Part shown: piece by piece, positions 55,152 through 64,000 of the stretch
How the letters are laid out: each line of letters begins with the position of its first letter
Position numbering within the stretch: the stretch's first letter is position 1
From: CBDATA01 sp965202845
GTDB taxonomy: Bacteria > Acidobacteriota > Vicinamibacteria > Marinacidobacterales > Marinacidobacteraceae
DNA: 64,000 nucleotides
Reading direction: 5' to 3'
Assembly: GCA_965202845.1 (NCBI GenBank)
Contig: OZ241856.1
Location: 2,108,001-2,172,000 of the forward strand
The notes under the pieces: model-generated
What the model was told of the DNA's origin: nothing
The model's input: only the letters and a program-made list of their open reading frames with translations
Database searches by the model: none
Position numbers and translations under genes: made by a program

Positions 55152-56144
55152 TCAGGACGAGCCTCCTTCGGAGTCCAGTTCGGCCAGCCAGCGCTCGCAG
55201 GCGATGGCCGCCATGCAGCCGGTGCCGGCGGCGGTGACCGCCTGGCGCCAGTGCGGGTCCATGACGTCGCCGCAGGCGTGCACCCCCTCGACCGAAGTGA
55301 TCGTGGTTCCGGGGCGCACCCGGATATACCCGACCTTGTCGAGGTCCAGCTGGCCACGGAAGAGTTCGGTGTTCGGCAGATGCCCGATGGCGAGGAACAG
55401 CGCGCCGACCGCGAGGCGGGACTCCTCCCCGGTGCGGACCTGCCGCAGCCGCAGCCCGGTCACGCCGTCCTCGTCATCCCCCAGCACCTCCTCCACCACC
55501 GTGTCCCAGACGAAGCGGATTTTCGGATGCCCCATCGCCCGCCTGGCCATGATCTTCGAGGCGCGCAGGGCGTCGCGCCGGTGGATCACGTGCACCGCAG
55601 TGGCGAACCGGGTGAGGAAGAGCGCCTCCTCCATCGCGGTGTCGCCGCCGCCCACCACCGCGATCTCGCGGCCCCGGTAGAGGGCGCCGTCGCAGGTCGC
55701 ACAGGCGGACACCCCGCGGTTCAGGAACGCCTGCTCGGAGGGCAGCCCGAGCCAGCGGGCCCGGGCGCCGGTGGCGATGATCAGCGCCTCGGCGCGGAAG
55801 TCGCCGTCTTCCTCGGTCCCAACCCGGAAGGGACGCGACGACAGGTCCACCGAAGTGGCGTCCACCTGGTGGATCTCGGCGCCGAAGCGCTCCGCCTGCT
55901 TGCGGAACCGCTCCATGAGGTCGGCGCCGGTCACGCTCTCCGGAAACCCGGGGTAGTTCTCCACATCGGTGGTGAGCATGAGCTGGCCGCCGGGCAGCCC
56001 GATGTCCGGGTCCATCCCCGACCCGGCGAGGACGACCGGCTTCAGTTCGGCGCGGGCCGCATAGAGCGCGGCGGTGTACCCCGCCGGGCCGCTGCCGATG
56101 ATGAGGATGCGCGAGGGCGCCGCTTCGTCGGTTTCCGCTGGCAT
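55152..56144 (-). CDS. trxB: Thioredoxin reductase
   Basis: 330-aa NADPH-dependent flavoprotein that keeps thioredoxin reduced. FAD motif IIGSGPAGYTAALYAARA near residue 15, redox pair CATCDG near 147 (CxxC), NADP motif VVGGGDTAMEEALFL, and the C-terminal GVHACGDVMDPHWRQAVTAAGTG. Standard low-molecular-weight TrxB. Starts at ATG 56144, between rsmA and the TlpA-like gene on one strand. Confidence 0.96.
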   Translation of the reverse strand: MPAETDEAAPSRILIIGSGPAGYTAALYAARAELKPVVLAGSGMDPDIGLPGGQLMLTTDVENYPGFPESVTGADLMERFRKQAERFGAEIHQVDATSVDLSSRPFRVGTEEDGDFRAEALIIATGARARWLGLPSEQAFLNRGVSACATCDGALYRGREIAVVGGGDTAMEEALFLTRFATAVHVIHRRDALRASKIMARRAMGHPKIRFVWDTVVEEVLGDDEDGVTGLRLRQVRTGEESRLAVGALFLAIGHLPNTELFRGQLDLDKVGYIRVRPGTTITSVEGVHACGDVMDPHWRQAVTAAGTGCMAAIACERWLAELDSEGGSS

Positions 56145-56160
56145 GGGCCGGGCGCGGAGA

Positions 56161-57003
56161 CTAGCACGGGAAAACCAGCCTCGAAATGGCGGCGAAGTCC
56201 TCCACCCGGAGCTGGTCGGGGCGCAGTTCGGGGTCCAGTCCGAGCTCCCGCCGGGCCGCCTCCACCCGCGCGCCGAGCTCCCGGTCCGGTAGCCGCGCGA
56301 TGCAGTTGCGGAGCGTCTTGCGCCGGTGGGCGAACAGCCCCCGAACCAGCCGGCGGAAGGACTCGGGATCGCCCACCGGAACCGGATCCTCCCGGGGGAT
56401 CAGCCGCACCACCTCGGCGACCACCCGGGGGCGGGGGCGGAAGGCGGCGGGGTGGATCCGGAAGCAGGACTCGGCGCAAAGCGCCTGCCCGACCACCACG
56501 CTCAGGGCGCCGTAGTCGGGGTCGCCGGGACGCGCCCGCACCCGGGCGGCGACCTCCCGCTGGAAGCAGAGCGTCATCGGGCGGAAGAGCGGCGCCCCGA
56601 CCGGAAGCAGCCGCAGGAGCAGCAGCGAAGCTGCCGAGAACGGGAGATTCCCGGCGAGCGGAACCGGCGCCTCCACCCCGGCCCCGGCGAGCGTCGCCGG
56701 GAGATCCAGCCGGAGCGCATCCCCCACCACCATCTCCAGCCGGTCCCCAAAGCCCCGGCGCTGCGCCCGCTCCTCCGCCACCGCCGCCAGCCGGGGGTCG
56801 ATCTCGATGGCCAGCACCCGCGCCCCGGCTTCCAGGAGCGGCAGGGTGAGGGCGCCCTTGCCCGGTCCGATCTCGACCAGAACCGGCGCTCCTTCGCCAA
56901 GCGCCGCCTGGGCGAACCGGCGCGCCGCCCCCTGATCGTGGAGGAAATTCTGCCCCCGGGAACGAACCGGAAAGAAGGGTCGATCGGAACCTTGCGGCGT
57001 CAC
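56161..57003 (-). CDS. rsmA: 16S rRNA dimethyladenosine transferase
   Basis: 280 aa, GTG start. Dimethylates two adjacent adenines near the 3' end of 16S rRNA (KsgA). Motifs: SRGQNFLHDQ at residues 14-23, the SAM pocket VEIGPGKGALTLPLL near 40, IEIDPR, and catalytic NLPF near 120 (most members have NLPY). The C-terminal domain (about 195-280) is normal. 46 bp separate it from the divergent uppP, so the promoters face each other there. Confidence 0.93.
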   Translation of the reverse strand: MTPQGSDRPFFPVRSRGQNFLHDQGAARRFAQAALGEGAPVLVEIGPGKGALTLPLLEAGARVLAIEIDPRLAAVAEERAQRRGFGDRLEMVVGDALRLDLPATLAGAGVEAPVPLAGNLPFSAASLLLLRLLPVGAPLFRPMTLCFQREVAARVRARPGDPDYGALSVVVGQALCAESCFRIHPAAFRPRPRVVAEVVRLIPREDPVPVGDPESFRRLVRGLFAHRRKTLRNCIARLPDRELGARVEAARRELGLDPELRPDQLRVEDFAAISRLVFPC

Positions 57004-57050
57004 TTCAGGTTTGATAGCGTAAACTCCTATTCTGGCGGGAGAAAAGCATC

Positions 57051-57869
57051 ATGGATATTCTCGCCGCGCTGATGCTCGGCTCGCTCCAGGGACTGACCGA
57101 ATTCCTGCCGGTCTCCAGTTCCGGACACCTGGTGCTGGCCGGAGCGCTGCTCCCTGAAGGGAGTCTCTCCACTCCCGGAATCCTCTTCGAAGTGGTCGTG
57201 CATCTGGGAACCCTGGCCGCCGCGATGATCTGGCTGCGCCGGGAGTTTGCGCTGCTGGCGCGCAGTCTGGCGCCATCGGGGTCCGCCGAGGACCGCCGGC
57301 TCCTGCTGCTGCTGCTGGTCGCCTCGCTCCCGGCGGCGGCGTTCGGGTTCGGCATCGCCGGGCTCATCCGGACCGCCTTCGCGGACGTCGGCTTCGCCGG
57401 GGTGGGCTTGCTCTGCACCGGCGCCCTGCTGCTGGTCGCCGGAAAGCGGAACCTTCCGGACGGAACCGATGCGCCGGGACTCCCGCGGCTGCCTGCAGGC
57501 TTGGTTGACGCGATCGTGATTGGCGCCGCGCAGGCGGTCGCGATCTTCCCCGGGGTTTCGCGGTCGGGGATCACCATCATCGCCGGGCGGTTCGCCGGGC
57601 TGGGCGCCGGGGACGCCGCCCGGTTCAGCTTCCTGCTCTCGGCGCCGGTCATCCTGGGGGCGGCGGCGCTGGAGGCCCTGCACGCCGTCGGAAGCGCCGC
57701 CTGGCAGCCGGCCTACGCCGAGCTTTTGGCGGGATTCGTCTCCGCCTTCGGGTTCGGCTGGCTCGCGCTCCGCTGGGTGTTCGCGGCGTTGACCCGGAAG
57801 CGGTTCCACGCTTTCGGCTGGTACTGCCTCGCGGCGGGAGGGATCGGTGTCGGTCTGGGGATCGGTTAG
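57051..57869 (+). CDS. uppP: Undecaprenyl-diphosphatase
   Basis: 272-aa integral membrane phosphatase recycling the C55 lipid carrier for cell-wall synthesis; also called BacA, linked to bacitracin resistance. Motifs: LQGLTEFLPVSSSGHLVL near residue 12, catalytic PGVSRSGITIIAGRFAGL near 168, and eight hydrophobic helices. ATG start with a good context. The 3' end overlaps ftsK by 23 bp, starting the uppP-ftsK-amidase operon. Confidence 0.95.
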   Translation: MDILAALMLGSLQGLTEFLPVSSSGHLVLAGALLPEGSLSTPGILFEVVVHLGTLAAAMIWLRREFALLARSLAPSGSAEDRRLLLLLLVASLPAAAFGFGIAGLIRTAFADVGFAGVGLLCTGALLLVAGKRNLPDGTDAPGLPRLPAGLVDAIVIGAAQAVAIFPGVSRSGITIIAGRFAGLGAGDAARFSFLLSAPVILGAAALEALHAVGSAAWQPAYAELLAGFVSAFGFGWLALRWVFAALTRKRFHAFGWYCLAAGGIGVGLGIG

Positions 57870-60075
57870 GGCCGCCTTCGCAAACCGCTTCGGGGCGGGG
57901 ATCGGACTCGTCGCCGGAGGCTCGCTGCTGGGGCTGGCCCTCGTCTCCTATTCGTCGGAAGATCCGGTGCCGCTTCTGAGCGCCGGCGGGGTCGAGACCG
58001 AGAATCTGCTCGGCCCCGCCGGGGCGCTGGGCGCGGAGGTCGCGTTCCAGCTGATCGGGCTGGTCGCCCTCGCCGTTCCGATCCTGATGATCCGCGGCGG
58101 GATTCGCCGGCTCCGGGCCGCCGACCCCGGCGTCCGGCGGGCGTCCGGGGCGCGGGCGATTCTTCTCGCCAGCCTCGCGGTCAGCGGCGCCGGCCTGCTC
58201 GGACTCCTGCAGACGCGCTTCGGAAGCCTCGAAACCGCCCGGATCCCCTGGGGCGGCTATATGGGCGACCTGCTCCAGGCGGGCCTTGTGAGCGCGATGG
58301 GGCCGATCGGGACCGGGATCGCCCTCGCCGCCTTCGCGCTAATCGCCGCAGGGGCGATCCGGGGATTCGGCGCCCGCCCCCCGGAGGGGCCGGAAGCCGG
58401 GCCGGAAGCGCCGCGCATCCGCCCGGTGGCGTGGACCCGGCGCTGGATCGGCGCCCGGAAACGGCGGCGGGAGCGGCGCCGGACCGCGCGCCGTTTCGTC
58501 GCCCGGGTCCAGCGGAACCGCAAGGCGATCCCGGCGGCGGGACGGGCGCGGCCGGCCCGGAAACGGACGGCGGCCCGGACCCTGCCGTTCCGCAAGGAGG
58601 CGCCCGCGCAGCGAAACGGCGAACGCCCCTGGGAATTGCCGTCGCTTCAGATCCTGACCCGGCGCGCCAGCCAGGCCGGGCCCGCCAAGCGGGCGCTCGA
58701 TGCGCGGCGGCAGGCGCTCGAGGAGGCGTGCCAGCAACACCGGATCCGGGGCGAGGTGGTCCGGATCCAGCCGGGACCGGTGGTGACCACGTTCGAGTAC
58801 CGCCTGGGCGAAGGGCAGGCGCTGCACCGCCTGAAGAGCCTCCGCGAGGAGATCTGCATGGCGCTCAGCGCGCCCTCGATCCGGGTCGAGCGGGTCCGGG
58901 GGCGGGATGTGGTGGGCATCGAGGTGCCGAACCAGCGCCCTTCGGTGGTGGGCCTCCGGGAACTCCTGGAGGACCCGGCGTTCCGCGAGGAGTCGGGCGC
59001 GCTCCCGGTCGCCATCGGGCGGCTGGTGGACGGCGGCCCGCTGGTCAAGGACCTGGCCGAAATGCCGCACCTGCTGGTGGCCGGCGCCACCGGAGCCGGA
59101 AAGTCGGTGCTGATCAACACGCTGCTCTGCTCGCTGCTCACCCGGCGCACTCCCGACGAGATGCGGCTGATCCTGATCGACCCGAAGCGGGTGGAGCTGC
59201 GCCCCTACCGGAAGATTCCGCACCTGCTGACCCCGGTCATCCTCGAACCGGACAAGGCGAAGGTCGTGCTTCTCCAGGCCTGCCGCGAGCTCGACCGGCG
59301 CACCCGCGTCCTCGAGGAGCACGGAGTCCGGAACATCACCGGCTACAACCAGTACGCGCGGAGCCTCCGCGAGGCGTCTTCGCGCGGGCGCCGCAAGGAC
59401 GAGGAGCTGCCGCCGATGATGCCGCGGCTGGTGATCGTGATCGACGAGCTGGCGGACCTGTTCATCCACGCCCGGGCCGAGGTCACCCCGGCGATTCAGC
59501 GGCTGCTGGCGCTCGGGCGCGCCGAGGGGATCCACCTGGTGCTCGCCACCCAGCGGCCCTCCACCGACATCATCAGCGGCACCCTGAAAGCGAACCTGCC
59601 CACCCGGATCGCGTTCCGGGTCGCCACCCAGGTGGACTCCAAGGTGATCCTGGACCGGGCCGGGGCGGAGCTGCTGCTCGGCAAGGGCGACATGCTGATG
59701 ATGCGGGCCGGCGCCGACATGCCGCGGGCGCAGGGCGCCTTCGTCACCGAGAAGGAGGTGGAGCAGCTGGCGCGCTTCTGGTCGAACGCCGGCTCCCCGG
59801 CCTTTGACGAGGGCATGCTCGAGAACGCGGAGGAGGCCCCCGGTCGCCAGACGGCGAACGGCCCGGTCGCCGCCGCCGCCCGCAAGGAGGACGCCATGCT
59901 CCCGGCGGCGCGGGAGCTCTTCGTCAAGGCGCAAAAGGCGTCCACATCCATGCTGCAGGCCGAGCTGGGGCTCGGATACCAGCGGTCGAAGCGGATTGTG
60001 CTGGCGCTGGAGCGTCAGGGGATTGTCGGCCCGGAGCGGGGCGCCCAGCCGCGCGAGGTGCTGGTGCGGCAATGA
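57847..60075 (+). CDS. ftsK: DNA translocase FtsK/SpoIIIE
   Basis: 742 aa, GTG start inside uppP. Four hydrophobic segments in the first 160 residues anchor it at the septum, then a basic linker (about 190-260), shorter than in E. coli. The motor domain has GATGAGKSVLINTLLCSLL Walker A near residue 413, LVIVIDELADLFIHA near 525 and ATQRPSTDIISG. The C-terminal gamma winged-helix (about 675-735, STSMLQAELGLGYQRSKRIV) reads KOPS/SRS-type DNA sequence. It moves the chromosome terminus through the division septum. Overlaps the amidase gene by ATGA. Confidence 0.94.
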   Translation: MSVWGSVRAAFANRFGAGIGLVAGGSLLGLALVSYSSEDPVPLLSAGGVETENLLGPAGALGAEVAFQLIGLVALAVPILMIRGGIRRLRAADPGVRRASGARAILLASLAVSGAGLLGLLQTRFGSLETARIPWGGYMGDLLQAGLVSAMGPIGTGIALAAFALIAAGAIRGFGARPPEGPEAGPEAPRIRPVAWTRRWIGARKRRRERRRTARRFVARVQRNRKAIPAAGRARPARKRTAARTLPFRKEAPAQRNGERPWELPSLQILTRRASQAGPAKRALDARRQALEEACQQHRIRGEVVRIQPGPVVTTFEYRLGEGQALHRLKSLREEICMALSAPSIRVERVRGRDVVGIEVPNQRPSVVGLRELLEDPAFREESGALPVAIGRLVDGGPLVKDLAEMPHLLVAGATGAGKSVLINTLLCSLLTRRTPDEMRLILIDPKRVELRPYRKIPHLLTPVILEPDKAKVVLLQACRELDRRTRVLEEHGVRNITGYNQYARSLREASSRGRRKDEELPPMMPRLVIVIDELADLFIHARAEVTPAIQRLLALGRAEGIHLVLATQRPSTDIISGTLKANLPTRIAFRVATQVDSKVILDRAGAELLLGKGDMLMMRAGADMPRAQGAFVTEKEVEQLARFWSNAGSPAFDEGMLENAEEAPGRQTANGPVAAAARKEDAMLPAARELFVKAQKASTSMLQAELGLGYQRSKRIVLALERQGIVGPERGAQPREVLVRQ

Positions 60076-61607
60076 GTCGCCTCCTCCTGGCCGCCTGTGC
60101 GCTGCTGCTTCTGGCGAGCGCCCAGCCGACCGCGAAGCAGCTCTACGACGAGGCGATGGCCGCCGAAGCGCGGCTCCGCGATTCGGAAGAGCTGCTGGCC
60201 GACCGCGGCGCGTGGACGCGGGTCGCCGACCGCTACCAGGCGGTGGTCCGGAACTGGCCCCGCAGCGGGTACTGCGACGACGCCCTGTGGCGCCGCGGCG
60301 TCCTGCTGCGCGAGGCGGCGGCGCGGTTCGACCGTCGGGAGCTGGCGGTCGCCGCCATTGACGCCTTCACCCTGCTGGCGGACGGGTATCCGGCCAGCAA
60401 ATGGGCGCCGGCCGCCCAGCTGGAGCGGGCCCGGATCGAGATGCAGGCGGCGCCTGCCGCGCCCGCTCCCACTCCATCGCTCCGCACGGTGCTCAATGTG
60501 CGGCACTGGGTCGGCGACTCCCACACCCGGGTGGTGATCGACCTTGATGGCATGGCGCCCCACGCCGAGGGACGGCTTTCGGCGCCGGACCGCGTATTCC
60601 TCGACTTCCACGGCGCCCGGCTTTCCGAAGAATTGGCGACGCGGGTCTTTCCGATCGAGGGGTCCCACCTGACCCGGATCCGGGTCGCCAACCGGGACCC
60701 GGACACGGTGCGGGTGGTGCTGGACTTCAGCAGCATCACCCACACCAACATCTTCGTGCTCCCGGACCCCTACCGGGTCGTCGTGGACAGCGAGGGCGAG
60801 CGTCCGGCGACGATCGTCGCGGATCGCGCCCCGGAAGGGGCTCCGCTGACGCCCGAACCGACCGAGGACGGATACCCCATCGCCCAGCAACTCGGCGCCA
60901 GGGTGCATCGGATAGTCCTTGACGCCGGGCATGGCGGGAAGGACCCGGGAACCCGGTCCGGTTCGCTGCTCGAAAAGGACATCGCGCTGGATGTGACCAG
61001 GCGGCTCCGCGACCTGCTGGAGAAGGACGGCTTCGAGGTGGTGATGACCCGGGAGGACGACCGCTTCATTCCACTGGAGAAGCGCGCCTTCATCGCCAAC
61101 GACGGATATGCGGACCTGTTCATCTCCATCCACGCGAACGCCGCCCGCAACCGGAACGCGCGGGGACTCGAGACGTACTACCTGAACTTCGCCACCTCGC
61201 CCGATGCGGCGGCGGTGGCGGCGCGCGAAAACGCCTCGCACGGGGGCGTCCCCATGGCGCAGGTGCAGGAGATACTCAAGAAGATGTTTAACAACCACCG
61301 GATAGATCAATCGAGCGCGCTGGCGCACGCGGTGCAGGATGCGATGGTCGCGGAGATGCTCGAAAGCCCCGATCACGCGCAGAACCGGGGGGTCAAGACC
61401 GCCGGGTTCCACGTGCTGCTCGGCGCCGATGCGCCGGCCATCCTGCTGGAGCTCGGGTTCGTGTCCAACCGGGACGAAGCCCGGCTGCTGCACCAATCCG
61501 GCTACCGGGATCGTCTCGCCGCCGCCATCGCCAGGGGCGTCCGCGCCTACGCGCGCACCCTGGGACAGCAAGTCCCCACCACCGCGGAGCGCCCCGAGCC
61601 CGGCTGA
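60072..61607 (+). CDS. N-acetylmuramoyl-L-alanine amidase (AmiC-like), secreted
   Basis: 511 aa with a signal peptide (MSRLLLAACALLLLASAQPT). A TPR-like tetratricopeptide stretch lies at about 25-130 (KQLYDEAMAAEARLRDSEELL). An AMIN domain at about 140-240 targets the septal murein. The catalytic Amidase_3 domain spans about 278-500: RIVLDAGHGGKDPGT (zinc His and Glu region), FISIHANAARN (second His), and late ELGFVSNRDEARLL with the catalytic Glu. It cleaves the amide bond between MurNAc and the stem peptide during cell division. The operon with ftsK fits this role. Confidence 0.93.
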   Translation: MSRLLLAACALLLLASAQPTAKQLYDEAMAAEARLRDSEELLADRGAWTRVADRYQAVVRNWPRSGYCDDALWRRGVLLREAAARFDRRELAVAAIDAFTLLADGYPASKWAPAAQLERARIEMQAAPAAPAPTPSLRTVLNVRHWVGDSHTRVVIDLDGMAPHAEGRLSAPDRVFLDFHGARLSEELATRVFPIEGSHLTRIRVANRDPDTVRVVLDFSSITHTNIFVLPDPYRVVVDSEGERPATIVADRAPEGAPLTPEPTEDGYPIAQQLGARVHRIVLDAGHGGKDPGTRSGSLLEKDIALDVTRRLRDLLEKDGFEVVMTREDDRFIPLEKRAFIANDGYADLFISIHANAARNRNARGLETYYLNFATSPDAAAVAARENASHGGVPMAQVQEILKKMFNNHRIDQSSALAHAVQDAMVAEMLESPDHAQNRGVKTAGFHVLLGADAPAILLELGFVSNRDEARLLHQSGYRDRLAAAIARGVRAYARTLGQQVPTTAERPEPG

Positions 61608-61637
61608 CCGCGCGTCACCCTCCCTGGTTGCCGAAGG

Positions 61638-61710
<73 letters not shown>

Positions 61711-61756
61711 GCCGGGGCCGGGTAGTTTCGCACAGACCGCCTCGCCGCGCCCCCCT

Positions 61757-62251
61757 TCAGACCGGCGCCCCCAGCACGAATCGCGCTTTTTCCCGGCGCA
61801 ACATCTCGAACGGCGTCAGCCAGTCGATCCCGAGCCCTTCGCAGACATCCGGAATCTTGATTTTGCGCGTCGACGTCGAGCGCACTTCGTGGGTGACGAC
61901 CAGGTGCTTACCGGCCAGCGCTTCCCCCACCAGGAAGTAGTCCGCAACCTGTGTGAACGCATGAACCGCCTGGGCCGTGTACTCCTGTTCCGCTATCCAG
62001 GCGGCCACCCGCCGCAACGCCACAATGGTCTCCTCGCCGACCGGCCTGAAAAAGCCTCCGCGCCGTTCCCTGGCCCAGTCGCGCAATTCGTCGTTTCCAT
62101 CCAGCAGTTCATCCTTGACCCTTTCGACGCTGCCCGCCTTGCCGGCCGCGTGTGCGGAGACCAGCCAATCCCACCAAGCCGGACAGAAGTCGAACCCGTA
62201 GTGCGCTCGCTTCGCCCGGATGAGGGAATCGGCATCCAGAAGGTAGAGCAT
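61757..62251 (-). CDS. DUF4411 family protein (PIN-like toxin)
   Basis: 164 aa. It starts MLYLLDADSLIRAKRAHYGFDFCPAWWDWL, with the early Asp pair typical of a PIN nuclease fold, and has EYTAQAVHAFTQVADYFLVGEALAG and VVTHEV near the C terminus, as in DUF4411 proteins. These commonly sit beside an XRE/ImmA gene as a toxin-antitoxin-like pair. Here the upstream ImmA gene overlaps by one base (ATGA), but its N-terminal HTH has been cut by an insertion sequence. RNase activity is an inference. Confidence 0.8.
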   Translation of the reverse strand: MLYLLDADSLIRAKRAHYGFDFCPAWWDWLVSAHAAGKAGSVERVKDELLDGNDELRDWARERRGGFFRPVGEETIVALRRVAAWIAEQEYTAQAVHAFTQVADYFLVGEALAGKHLVVTHEVRSTSTRKIKIPDVCEGLGIDWLTPFEMLRREKARFVLGAPV

Positions 62252-63228
62252 CAGCGCGTGAGTCCCAGCCGTCGCGCCAGTTCGTCGAAGGTGTGGGCTT
62301 TCCGGAAGCCGAGCAACCGGAGCGACTCCGTGAACGAAGCGCGCCCTTCGAGCGCGCTGGCGACGACCGCCCGGGCGAACCGGTCGCCGACCCGGGCGGT
62401 TTGCGTCCGGTAGAAATCACCGCCGCCACTCCCGCCGCTGTTCGGGAGCGACTGCAACCGCTCCCATTCGGCGTCACAGGCGTTGCGAAACGCCGCCCTC
62501 GTCAAAATTCCCAAGTCGTGGAGGCGACGCAGGATCACCAGCGCACTGACCTTGAAGCGACGCGCAAGACGGGGGAGCGCATGCGCCAGCTGCTCGCCCT
62601 CCCGGTATTCCTCGCGCACGGCGGCGCTGGGCGCGAGAAGTTCGGCGGCGACGCGGTTGCACCATGCCTCGACCTCATGGACAGGCAGGGCGTCCGGAGC
62701 CGCATCGGAGATCGCCGACTGCCCGATCCACAGATGCGCCAGTTCGTGCGCAAGGGTGAACATCTGCGCCGCCCTCGAGTCGGCGCCGTTGATGAAGATC
62801 AGCGGCGCACGATCGTCCGCGAGGGCGAAGCCACGGAATTCGCCAGGATCGAGCCTGCGCCTGGTGTTGCTTCCGACAATTCCGGAAACCATCACCAGAA
62901 CGCCGAGCGCATCCGCCGCCCGAATGAACTGGCGAAGCGCAGCGGTCCAGGTCGGCAAGGCGCTGCGTTCCTCGAGGTCGAGGCCAAGCGTTTCGCGCAG
63001 GGCCGCCGCGACCTGCCCCACATCGTCGCCGGGTTTCGCGGAGCCGGGAAAGACGAGCGGCTCCTCCTGCTCCGCGCGGACGAATTCGCGATACCAGTCC
63101 TGGCGCCGCTGGCACAGATAGACGGTTTCCAGCAGGTCCAGGCTGGGGCGGGGCGGAGGACGGCTCCCGACGGTGCGAAAGTCCGGGATCGGAAGCGGTT
63201 CCTCGAGCGGGGCGGCGAGAAAGAAGTC
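62251..63228 (-). pseudogene. ImmA/IrrE metallo-endopeptidase, N-terminal HTH lost to insertion sequence
   Basis: About 325 codons of an XRE-ImmA/IrrE antitoxin-type protein. The zinc protease motif HELAH is intact (MFTLAHELAHLWIG). It starts abruptly at FFLAAPLEEPLPIPDFRT; this is the linker that in intact proteins follows an ~80-residue XRE DNA-binding domain. The insertion sequence at 63229 begins exactly there. No in-frame start with a ribosome binding site remains outside the element. Intact members cleave or regulate partner proteins and control the DUF4411 toxin encoded downstream. Confidence 0.8.
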
Positions 63229-64000
63229 TTGACTTCGACAGTTTTGATCGATAAGTCCTTGACAGTCAATAGCCGACATTTCTGGCTAGGCACTACAAAC
63301 GTAGCCCTCTGAAGGTTGCGCCGGCGGGGCTTGGGTCCTCTCAGGCGAGCTGGTACGGCGTGGTTGGCAGGGGCAGTCTCATCGCGGCATAGATGCTCTC
63401 GGCCTCCAGGGACGGCTTCGCGGGGATGGCGTATCGCTCTCCCGTTTTCTCGCAGAGCAACACCGAACACTTGCGGTGCGCCAGCGCATTGCGGATGACT
63501 TCGGGAGACATCCGCTCCTTCTGGAGCGCGACCCGATAGGCCAGATGGCGCACGCAGGCGAACGCCATGAAGGCGATCGCGATGTGGGCGCGGATCCGTT
63601 GTTCGGTCCAGTGCCAGATCGGCCGGACGCGCAGATCGTGCTTGGTGATGCGGAAGCTCTCCTCGACCCGCCAGAGTCCCCGATAGTGCGACAGCACTTC
63701 GGCGGCCCGCGCGTCGCGCAGGTTGGTGATGACGCCGGCCAGTCCGTCCCAGCGCGCCGCCTCGTCGATCTTCTTCTGATCCACGACGAGCCGCGCATCC
63801 CCCTCAACGGCGATGAAGCGCTTGGCGCCATGCTGGGACAACAGCGCTTTGGGGTTGTCGCTTTGCGACAGCTTGTCGAACGCCCGCTGGATCGCCTGGT
63901 GGCGATCACGGGCGTCCTTGCGCGCCCGCTTGGCGGACCACGTGACGATCAAGCGTCGCCCCTGGTGATCCCATTCGTTCACCAGGCGCTCCGAGGAGTG
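63229..64000 (-). mobile_element. IS1634-like insertion sequence, second copy, partial
   Basis: Left end TCTTGACTTCGACAG and the following 60 bp match 15195 onward almost exactly (one or two differences). The transposase reading enters at 63341 and runs off the window end. The unbroken copy extends beyond 64000. It is inserted in the ImmA gene. Confidence 0.9.
63341..64000 (-). CDS. IS1634-like transposase, C-terminal part (truncated by the window)
   Basis: About 220 C-terminal residues with the YRGLWRVEESFRITK signature that supplies the catalytic Glu, ending PTTPYQLA. It differs from the copy at 15307-16018 by a few substitutions (for example LVVDQKK for LVLDQKK, IPAKP for IPSKP). It continues without a stop to the last base, so this copy may be complete and active beyond the window. 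Confidence 0.9.
   Translation of the reverse strand, partial: HSSERLVNEWDHQGRRLIVTWSAKRARKDARDRHQAIQRAFDKLSQSDNPKALLSQHGAKRFIAVEGDARLVVDQKKIDEAARWDGLAGVITNLRDARAAEVLSHYRGLWRVEESFRITKHDLRVRPIWHWTEQRIRAHIAIAFMAFACVRHLAYRVALQKERMSPEVIRNALAHRKCSVLLCEKTGERYAIPAKPSLEAESIYAAMRLPLPTTPYQLA

Overview
The window is a GC-rich bacterial chromosome segment with tightly packed, often 4-bp-overlapping genes, frequent GTG/TTG starts and long antisense mirage ORFs. A GWxTD/TPR protein sits in an operon with a sensor kinase and an NtrC-type regulator. The window also holds a carboxypeptidase-regulatory/beta-barrel protein, an S9 peptidase, a cyclophilin lipoprotein, a long-type IspH and a fused E1 alpha-beta dehydrogenase. 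This gene mix fits Acidobacteriota or a neighbouring phylum. That is an inference with modest confidence; no rRNA is present to settle it.

Layout. 1-4.4 kb: a frameshifted HEPN gene, RNase P RNA, a sugar-nucleotide epimerase, an M23 peptidase, a small membrane protein, a ComEA-like HhH protein and a FimT/GspH pseudopilin. 4.4-11.1 kb: three tandem paralogous Cys-rich lipoproteins of no family I recognise. Each has a C10-C14 homopolymer directly after its start codon, and each is followed by its own strong terminator. 11.1-15.2 kb: S9 peptidase, fatty-acid/sterol hydroxylase, small membrane protein, cyclophilin lipoprotein. 15.2-19.9 kb: an IS1634-like element broken by an ISL3-family element, flanked by two copies of an 879-bp segment that carries the cyclophilin gene, then a MntA/HepT pair with a gutted HepT. 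20.1-28.5 kb: histidine kinase, sigma-54 regulator and GWxTD operon, then an outer-membrane barrel protein. 28.5-33.2 kb: enolase, GNAT acetyltransferase, TRAP transporter. 33.2-36.1 kb: tRNA-Ala and tRNA-Sec, then moaD, moaE, thiD and a secreted Ig-like protein on the other strand. 36.2-41.9 kb: Smr protein, M20 peptidase, Fic protein, CoA transferase, class III aminotransferase. 41.9-53.0 kb: uvrB, ispH, ferredoxin, fused 2-oxoacid dehydrogenase E1, gmk, aminotransferase, ileS, tRNA-Glu, tRNA-Lys. 53.1-61.7 kb: purA, TlpA-like thioredoxin, trxB, rsmA, then uppP-ftsK-amidase and tRNA-Phe. 61.7-64 kb: a DUF4411/PIN toxin-like gene and an ImmA/IrrE gene cut by a second copy of the IS1634-like element, which runs off the window.

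Most of the window is ordinary housekeeping. The standout is the lipoprotein array. In all three genes the frame links a well-placed ribosome binding site and ATG to the signal peptide only when the number of Cs is a multiple of three. The assembled counts are 14, 10 and 14, so all three read as OFF. This looks like a three-gene phase-variable surface lipoprotein locus, and the genes are also mosaic with respect to one another. Homopolymer sequencing error is the main alternative.
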